Positions 5,643 through 9,977 of a stretch of 9,977 bases of DNA are shown one piece after another. The position numbers and the translations under genes are program-made. The notes under the pieces were generated by a model. That model was not told the origin of the DNA and did not search any database. It was given only the letters and a program-made list of their open reading frames with translations. Numbering within the stretch: position 1 is the stretch's first letter; each line of letters begins with the position of its first letter. Origin of the DNA: Patescibacteria group bacterium (GTDB lineage Bacteria > Patescibacteriota > Microgenomatia > UBA1400 > MFAQ01); the NCBI GenBank assembly GCA_018817845.1, contig JAHITH010000020.1, forward strand, positions 1 to 9,977, read 5' to 3'.

Positions 5643-7006
5643 AACTTCTAAAAACCCATCTACACATCTACCAACTAGAGGGCTACCAACCCAAAAGATT
5701 CTTAAACTGGTGGTTAAAACACCCATTTACACACCAAGTCTCAAACAAAACCCCCCTAGTCTACACCGCCAAAACCAAAATATTTATATTCCTCTCCTAC
5801 CTTATCTTGCTCACCTCTATCTTCATCTCTCCCTGGCTTTTTCTTATTTTTCTCATCCAACCATTTCTTTTGCTTTTCATCTCTACCCTTATTAGAAAAC
5901 CAGACGAGTTTATTATCAAATGGCTCACCATCAAAAAAACCAGACAACAACTTCTAAATCAACCGCAACTTATAACCATTGGCATCACCGGCTCATACGG
6001 CAAAACCACCACCAAAGACATGCTCTTTAATATATTAAACAATTATCAACCCACCCTTAAAACTCCAAAAAGCTACAACACCATTTTTGGCATCGCCAAA
6101 GTAGTAAATTTAGAACTCACCAACAAATTAAAATACTTCATTTGCGAAATGGGCGCCTATGTCAAAGGTGAAATAAAAACTCTATGCTACCAAGTTCCAC
6201 CCCAATACGCCATTCTTACAGCCATCGGCACCCAACACCTAGAAAGATTTAAGACTATAAAAAACACCACCCTAGCTAAATTCGAACTAATAGACGCGGT
6301 CAACCCAAAAAACGCTCTGGTTAATATAGACAACCCCCACATAAAAAACCACCTTATAGCATCAGCGTCATTCCCGCGCAGGCGGGAATCTATACCAATC
6401 AACACATACTCCTTCAAAGATCCCCAAGCCACCTTTTTTGTCTCCAAATTTAACTTAAGCCCCCAAGGGGCTTCATTTATTATTAAAACCAAAAATAAAT
6501 CCCATCACTTTACCACCCCGCTTTTTGGCACCGTTAATATAGAAAACCTGGTAGCCGCCATTAGCATGGCCATTATGCTAAAAGTCCCTGTTCAAATAAT
6601 TAAAGACTCTGTTTCAAAACTCACCCCCTCCCCCAACCGACTAGAACTAAAAAAAATTGGTAACGCGACCATCATTGACAACTCCTACTCCAGCAACCAA
6701 GCAGGTTTCAAAAAAATTATGACGGACCTTTCTAAACTTCCAGGTAAAAAAGCCCTAATCACTCCCGGCATCGTAGAACTAGGCCAAAAAACCGCAATCA
6801 TCCACCAAGAGCTTGGTCAACAAGCCAATAAAATTTTTAACACCATCAAACTCATCGGTCAATCAGACAGAACTTTAAGTTTCAAATCCACCGCCCCACA
6901 CAGCCAAATTCTCCCAGCCTCTACCCCCATCTGGCCCTTAGCAAAAAAACTTTCCAAAACCCATTCTTGGGTCCTCATCGAAAACGACCTCCCAGACAAC
7001 TACTAA
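5639..7006 (+). CDS. Membrane-anchored MurF-type Mur ligase
   Basis: A 455-residue Mur-ligase-family protein, probably a UDP-N-acetylmuramoyl-tripeptide--D-Ala-D-Ala ligase (MurF-like), an ATP-dependent step of peptidoglycan precursor synthesis. The N-terminus has the motif HIYQLEGYQPKRFLNWW (9-25) and two hydrophobic segments (about 47-83) in place of the usual soluble substrate-binding domain. The ATP-binding domain follows: P-loop GITGSYGKTTT (115-125), CEMGAY (169-174), GTQHLERF (197-204) and ALVNIDNPH (226-234). The C-terminal domain begins near FGTVNIENLVA and holds PNRLE (332-336), IIDNSYSSN (345-353) and the terminal VLIENDLPDNY. Residues 243-252 (ASFPRRRESI) come from an inserted palindromic repeat in a linker and keep frame. 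The start overlaps the hydrolase stop by 4 nt and the end overlaps the convergent ATPase gene by 4 bp. MurF versus another amide-forming Mur ligase is not certain. Confidence 0.85.
   Translation: MKLLKTHLHIYQLEGYQPKRFLNWWLKHPFTHQVSNKTPLVYTAKTKIFIFLSYLILLTSIFISPWLFLIFLIQPFLLLFISTLIRKPDEFIIKWLTIKKTRQQLLNQPQLITIGITGSYGKTTTKDMLFNILNNYQPTLKTPKSYNTIFGIAKVVNLELTNKLKYFICEMGAYVKGEIKTLCYQVPPQYAILTAIGTQHLERFKTIKNTTLAKFELIDAVNPKNALVNIDNPHIKNHLIASASFPRRRESIPINTYSFKDPQATFFVSKFNLSPQGASFIIKTKNKSHHFTTPLFGTVNIENLVAAISMAIMLKVPVQIIKDSVSKLTPSPNRLELKKIGNATIIDNSYSSNQAGFKKIMTDLSKLPGKKALITPGIVELGQKTAIIHQELGQQANKIFNTIKLIGQSDRTLSFKSTAPHSQILPASTPIWPLAKKLSKTHSWVLIENDLPDNY
6370..6389. repeat. REP-like palindrome inside the Mur ligase gene
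   Basis: ATTCCCGC (6370-6377), a GCAG loop and GCGGGAAT (6382-6389) form a perfect 8-bp stem with a 4-nt loop. It is a GC-rich island in AT-rich surroundings. This palindrome is a widely dispersed intergenic repeat in many bacteria, and its in-frame translation gives the recurrent peptide SFPRRRES. Here it is translated as part of the Mur ligase at residues about 244-251. No second copy occurs in the window. Confidence 0.85.
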
Positions 7007-8148
7007 ACCACCATTCCCTGCCAGTTCATTAAGGTCAGATTACTCCTCTTCTGTGTTTCCTTACCGGTGTACAAAACATAATTTTTGGTTTTCCCACCCA
7101 AAAGACTATCAAAATACAACAACCCCTTAGAAAAATCTGTTCTATAAGTAGCACCAGACTTTATCTCCACCAAATTTACCACACCATTTTTCTCAAACAC
7201 CAAATCCACTTCATTACCCAATTTATCTCTAAGGTAATAAAACGAAAGTTTAGAATAATCATTAAAACTTTTCTTCATTATTTCCGACACTACAAAGTTT
7301 TCAAAAATATGACCATAAAGATGATGGTTAATCAAAGCCGTCTTATTTTTAATACCCAGCAAATAACACAATAAACCCGTATCAAAAAAGAATAATTTTG
7401 GAGATCTACGCAGTTGCTTATTAATATTCCTAAAAAACGGTGGCAAAGTAAAAACAATATAACTTTGCTTCAAAACAGATAGCCAAGATTTAGCTGTGTT
7501 TGGAGAAATTCCAGAGTTACTGGCCAAACTAGTAAAATTCACAATTGAAGCACCATTTACAGCACAACTTGTAACAAAACTCGAAAAACGATCTAAATCA
7601 CCAAGGTTTTGCAGACTTCGAACATCACGCTCAAGATAAGTTTCTAAATAATTTGGGTACCAATCTTGTGGCTTTAAATTCTGATCATAAATTCTAGGAT
7701 AAAACCCTTGAAATATAAAATTATTAAAATCTTTTTGCCAATACTTAGTTTTTAATAGTTCCTCAAGAGCAAAGGGCAAAAGCTTAAATATTGCCACCCT
7801 ACCAGCCAAAGTTTGAGAAATTTTTTCACTCAATAAAAAATTCTGCGAACCAGAAATTACAATTTTTTTACGTTTATTTTCATCAACCTCAAGCTGAATA
7901 TAAGAAAACAATTCAGGTACCCTTTGAGCCTCATCAATAACCAACAAATCACCCTGTGCTAAAAAACCCTTGGGGTCATTTTTGGCAAACTCTCTCAAAA
8001 CACCATCTTCCAAATTAAGATACAAATAATCACCAAAAATCTTTTTAATCAAAGTAGTCTTACCCGACTGCCTAGGTCCAGTAATAGAAATTACCGGAAA
8101 TTTTTTAGATAATTCCAACACCTTACCAGAAATATTTCTCTTTATCAC
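7003..8148 (-). CDS. AAA ATPase with DUF4143 C-terminal domain (second)
   Basis: A 381-residue P-loop ATPase of the same broad AAA_14 + DUF4143 type as the one at 774-1943, but clearly divergent from it. Walker A GPRQSGKTT at 24-32, Walker B LLVIDEAQ at 68-75, ISGSQN at 98-103, the DUF4143 region at about 165-300, then a nuclease-like core: E283 (IFENFVVSE), GNEVDLVFE (D315) and NLVEIKSG (E328, K330). The start is GTG 8148: MIKRN immediately precedes the expected first helix, and an extended -10 (TGaTATGAT) ends six nucleotides upstream, predicting a leaderless message. The stop codon overlaps the convergent Mur ligase stop region by 4 bp. No antitoxin or nucleotidyltransferase partner sits next to it. 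A 96-bp exact copy of its interior recurs at 9882. It is intact; its function is unknown. Confidence 0.87.
   Translation of the reverse strand: MIKRNISGKVLELSKKFPVISITGPRQSGKTTLIKKIFGDYLYLNLEDGVLREFAKNDPKGFLAQGDLLVIDEAQRVPELFSYIQLEVDENKRKKIVISGSQNFLLSEKISQTLAGRVAIFKLLPFALEELLKTKYWQKDFNNFIFQGFYPRIYDQNLKPQDWYPNYLETYLERDVRSLQNLGDLDRFSSFVTSCAVNGASIVNFTSLASNSGISPNTAKSWLSVLKQSYIVFTLPPFFRNINKQLRRSPKLFFFDTGLLCYLLGIKNKTALINHHLYGHIFENFVVSEIMKKSFNDYSKLSFYYLRDKLGNEVDLVFEKNGVVNLVEIKSGATYRTDFSKGLLYFDSLLGGKTKNYVLYTGKETQKRSNLTLMNWQGMVV
7172..7267. repeat. 96-bp exact direct repeat, first copy
   Basis: Identical to 9882-9977, same orientation, offset 2,710 bp. Identity begins abruptly at 7172; the preceding base differs (C here, G of the insertion-sequence end in the other copy). 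The right limit is set only by the window edge. Confidence 0.95.
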
Positions 8149-8154
8149 AAAACA

Positions 8155-8160
8155 ATCATA
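8155..8160 (-). promoter_or_regulatory. Extended -10 box of the second ATPase gene
   Basis: The minus strand reads TGaTATGAT, an extended -10, with TATGAT at 8160-8155, six nucleotides before the GTG at 8148. The -35 position at 17-nt spacing is TTGCGG (8183-8178), a weak match lying inside an inverted repeat. A leaderless transcript is predicted. Confidence 0.5.
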
Positions 8161-8173
8161 TCACAACCTGGAT

Positions 8174-8204
8174 AAATCCGCAACCGCACTGCGGATTTTC
8201 CGCA
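8174..8204. repeat. Overlapping inverted repeats upstream of the second ATPase
   Basis: AAATCCGCA (8174-8182) and TGCGGATTT (8190-8198) form a 9-bp perfect stem with a 7-nt loop. The right arm can pair instead with TCCGCA (8199-8204) through TGCGGA (8190-8195) and a 3-nt loop. It covers the -35 region of the ATPase promoter and stops six bases short of the insertion-sequence end. It may be an operator or the terminator of a gene displaced by the insertion. Confidence 0.45.
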
Positions 8205-8209
8205 ATACT

Positions 8210-8222
8210 CCTGTCTTGCGCA
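8210..8222 (+). repeat. Terminal inverted repeat, left
   Basis: CCTGTCTTGCGCA matches the right end perfectly in inverted orientation over 13 bp; similarity stops at the next base. Confidence 0.85.
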
Positions 8223-8247
8223 TTGGGACACCCTTGAAGTTTGGGAC

Positions 8248-9777
8248 TTAGGCACGGTTGTGGATAACGTCATAAAGTAGTTTTTGCTCCTCATCCATCT
8301 TAAGTAGAGTTTTTGTTTTGACCTCTTCTCCAGGTAATTGGTATTCTAGTTGATACATATTGTGGGTTAGTTCTGCGGCTCGTTTAGGACTGAAAGGAAT
8401 CTTGTATTTGGTAAGGAGTCTTTCTAATTCTTTGTAGATGGTGTAAGCCACAAAAGAAACGCAGATGTGGGCTTCGATACGGTCGTGTCTTCTATGATAG
8501 ATGGGTCGAATACGTAGGTCGGTCTTGGAGATACGAAAAGCCTTCTCAATTTGCCAGAGGTGGCTGTAGTTTTGGGTGACTGTTTTGGCTGATAATCGGG
8601 TATTGGTGACGTAGCCTTTGAGCCCGTCCCACCCTTCGTCTTGTTTAATCCTTTCTTCATCAACCGTTACCTTGATTTCTCCTGTAAGAGTAAGAAACTT
8701 GTTGTAGCCACGGTTGTTGATTGAGGATTTGGTTAGCCGGCCTGACTTGACTCTCTTGCGTAATTTAGCTAGACCACGCCTGCGGTTGTGAGCGTCTTTC
8801 CTGGCTCTTTTGTCTGAGTAAGTGACCACTAGTCTGGTACCATCAACTTTCTTAATGGAGAATCCATCACCGTCTTTCATCCCCCTGGATTGTTCTAGAA
8901 TCTTCTGTTTTGTCTCACGGCTTTCATTTTTGATACGAGCTCCAATAATGAACTTGTATTCTTGTTTTGAGAGGTTGTTAAGATTGTCTTTAGACAAGAG
9001 ACCAGCGTCGGCAACAACGACTGGTTTGTTAAAGCCGTACCTTGTTTGAATGTCTTTAATTACTGGCATTAGAGTATGTCCTTCAAAAGTATTGCCCTTA
9101 AAGATGTTGTAGCCAATGGGAAGACCACGCTCTCCCACCAAAAGCCCGAGCATGATCTGGGGTTTTTGAAACTTGCCATCTTTACTAAAGCCAATCTTTC
9201 TTAAGTCATCCTCATCCTCGGCTTCGAAGTAGAGAGTGGTCATATCATAGAAAACTACCGAGATGGAGCCAAGTGTTTTCTTGGTGTACTGGTAGGAGAT
9301 GTCTTCACCCCGCTTTTTGTACTTGTTATTGAGATCATCCAGGAAACGATAAATACTGTCCTTTGACGTCTGGATACCTCTGTAGCGGTACAGATAGTCC
9401 ACAGTTTTTAGCTTGCTTACTGGATAGGCCAGACGGGCTACCACTAGATGACGAAACAACTCATCTGGTATCTTGTTAAACCCAATTCTGTCAAACAATA
9501 CTCCAAACACCAACTCAGGACCAAGGGTATGTATTTGAGCATTGGAAAGGTTTTTGGTAAATGTCTCGATTACCAAAGCATCTCTCGATTTCAGCGAGAT
9601 GAGTTTGAGCTGACCCTTTGGAAAACGGAGAAACTGTTTTGCTTCGAGAACTAATTCTTCAATCTCATCAGGATCAGTAGCTGAACCAATAGTCTTAAAA
9701 ACTTTGTAACCATTTGTCTTGTCAATTACCTGAACACTAACACTACCACTCTTGTTCCTCTTCTTTCTTACAAACAT
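8248..9777 (-). CDS. IS1634-family transposase
   Basis: A 509-residue DDE transposase of the IS1634 type (IS4-like superfamily). The opening VRKKRNKSGSVSVQV is typical. The catalytic triad appears to be D178 in VVFYDMTTLYFE, D257 in VVVADAGLLS and E411 in the HLWQIEKAFRISKTDLRIRP block, which fits the Y-R-E-K signature region of IS4-like enzymes. The length is normal and no frameshift or stop is seen, so the enzyme is probably active or recently so. The ATG at 9777 is supported by a TAGAAT box ending six nucleotides upstream; there is no Shine-Dalgarno. Composition differs from neighbours, consistent with recent transfer. The stop codon lies 25 bp inside the left inverted repeat and no terminator hairpin is seen. 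Confidence 0.93.
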   Translation of the reverse strand: MFVRKKRNKSGSVSVQVIDKTNGYKVFKTIGSATDPDEIEELVLEAKQFLRFPKGQLKLISLKSRDALVIETFTKNLSNAQIHTLGPELVFGVLFDRIGFNKIPDELFRHLVVARLAYPVSKLKTVDYLYRYRGIQTSKDSIYRFLDDLNNKYKKRGEDISYQYTKKTLGSISVVFYDMTTLYFEAEDEDDLRKIGFSKDGKFQKPQIMLGLLVGERGLPIGYNIFKGNTFEGHTLMPVIKDIQTRYGFNKPVVVADAGLLSKDNLNNLSKQEYKFIIGARIKNESRETKQKILEQSRGMKDGDGFSIKKVDGTRLVVTYSDKRARKDAHNRRRGLAKLRKRVKSGRLTKSSINNRGYNKFLTLTGEIKVTVDEERIKQDEGWDGLKGYVTNTRLSAKTVTQNYSHLWQIEKAFRISKTDLRIRPIYHRRHDRIEAHICVSFVAYTIYKELERLLTKYKIPFSPKRAAELTHNMYQLEYQLPGEEVKTKTLLKMDEEQKLLYDVIHNRA

Positions 9778-9783
9778 TCTTAA

Positions 9784-9789
9784 ATTCTA
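9784..9789 (-). promoter_or_regulatory. -10 box of the transposase gene
   Basis: The minus strand reads TAGAAT (9789-9784), ending six nucleotides before ATG 9777, with a TTTAAA sequence at about 18-nt spacing that matches TTGACA at 4 of 6 positions. The leader would be absent or minimal. Confidence 0.45.
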
Positions 9790-9859
9790 CCAACGGGACA
9801 CCCAGTTTTAAAGAATACTGATTTATTCAGGCACGTTTCTTGAAGTAAAAGTCACTTTT

Positions 9860-9977
9860 TTAGAAAGGTGCGCAAGACAGGAAATTTACCACACCATTTT
9901 TCTCAAACACCAAATCCACTTCATTACCCAATTTATCTCTAAGGTAATAAAACGAAAGTTTAGAATAATCATTAAAA
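9860..9977 (-). pseudogene. Insertion-truncated second copy of the ATPase gene (partial)
   Basis: 9882-9977 is identical, base for base, to 7172-7267 within the second ATPase gene and runs off the window edge. On the minus strand it encodes that protein's residues about 294-325, up to GVVN just before the LVEIKSG nuclease motif. The frame then enters the insertion sequence, adds FLSCAPF and stops at TAA 9862-9860. Such a product would lack the last 56 residues, including E328 and K330. Whether this is a genuine tandem duplication or an assembly effect cannot be decided from the window. Confidence 0.75.
9869..9881 (-). repeat. Terminal inverted repeat, right
   Basis: TGCGCAAGACAGG is the inverted partner of 8210-8222. 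Immediately outside it starts the duplicated ATPase sequence. Confidence 0.85.

Larger units (their letters stand above)
8210..9881 (-). mobile_element. IS1634-like insertion sequence
   Basis: A complete 1,672-bp element. Perfect 13-bp terminal inverted repeats: CCTGTCTTGCGCA at 8210-8222 and TGCGCAAGACAGG at 9869-9881. The single transposase gene fills most of it. GGGACACCC occurs near both ends in the same orientation (8225-8233 and 9795-9803), and a TTATCCACA sequence lies at 8267-8259 on the minus strand. Flanking bases (aatact on the left, aaattt on the right) do not match, so there is no target-site duplication. Its base composition differs from the surroundings: G exceeds C on the + strand, the reverse of its neighbours. 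The boundary is set by the inverted repeats and by the right-hand duplicated flank, which starts exactly at 9882. Confidence 0.85.

Noticed and set aside
6187..6492. Minus-strand open frame inside the Mur ligase gene
   Set aside because: It mirrors a well-supported coding region; its IDSRLRGNDA peptide is simply the reverse translation of the palindromic repeat.
7172..9977. Composite transposon with duplicated flanks or an attachment-site pair
   Set aside because: Only one insertion sequence is present, and the repeat lies inside a coding gene and starts exactly at the IS end, so recombination between IS copies or mis-assembly explains it better.
1..9977. CRISPR array, tRNA or rRNA gene
   Set aside because: No regularly spaced repeats, no cloverleaf with a TTCGA-type arm and no rRNA-like conserved segment were seen on either strand.

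Overview
The window is a low-GC bacterial accessory region packed with toxin-antitoxin-like and AAA-ATPase genes around one small housekeeping-type operon. Short intergenic gaps, a 4-nt overlapping hydrolase/Mur-ligase pair, a membrane-anchored MurF-type ligase and the lack of visible Shine-Dalgarno sequences suggest a reduced-genome bacterium. A Patescibacteria (Candidate Phyla Radiation) lineage is my best guess, by inference only. TGA acts as an ordinary stop (for example in the 4-nt ATGA overlap at 5639-5642), so a TGA-recoding lineage is unlikely.

Layout. 1-107: no supportable gene. 108-649 (-): AbiEii-type nucleotidyltransferase broken by an internal deletion and frameshift. 774-1943 (-): AAA ATPase with a DUF4143 / PD-(D/E)xK-like C-terminus. 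Diverging from it, 2024-2897 (+) is a small antitoxin-like gene overlapping a complete AbiEii-type toxin gene. Converging on that pair, 2918-4793 (-) is a second cassette: an AbiEi-like winged-helix antitoxin followed by a long AbiEii-like nucleotidyltransferase with an extra C-terminal region. 4920-7006 (+) is the housekeeping-type operon: an alpha/beta hydrolase and a Mur ligase that carries a palindromic repeat inside its coding sequence. 7003-8148 (-): a second DUF4143 ATPase. 8210-9881: a complete IS1634-like insertion sequence with 13-bp perfect terminal inverted repeats. 9882-9977: an exact copy of 96 bp from inside the second ATPase gene (7172-7267), directly abutting the insertion sequence.

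How the parts relate. Three nucleotidyltransferase toxin loci (one dead, two apparently intact, each intact one with its own antitoxin-like partner) and two DUF4143 ATPases form a stability/defence-type island flanking the hydrolase-Mur ligase operon. Most leading genes have a -10 box 6-9 nt upstream of the start codon, which points to leaderless or nearly leaderless transcripts. Two intergenic regions hold operator-like repeats on promoters, consistent with autoregulated toxin-antitoxin units.

The + strand is rich in C and poor in G over genes of both orientations up to about 8200, but the insertion sequence reverses this, marking it as a recent arrival. The insertion sequence has no target-site duplication, and its right flank repeats an internal part of the neighbouring gene. 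This is what recombination between two insertion-sequence copies (a 2,710-bp tandem duplication) or a mis-assembly through the element would leave.
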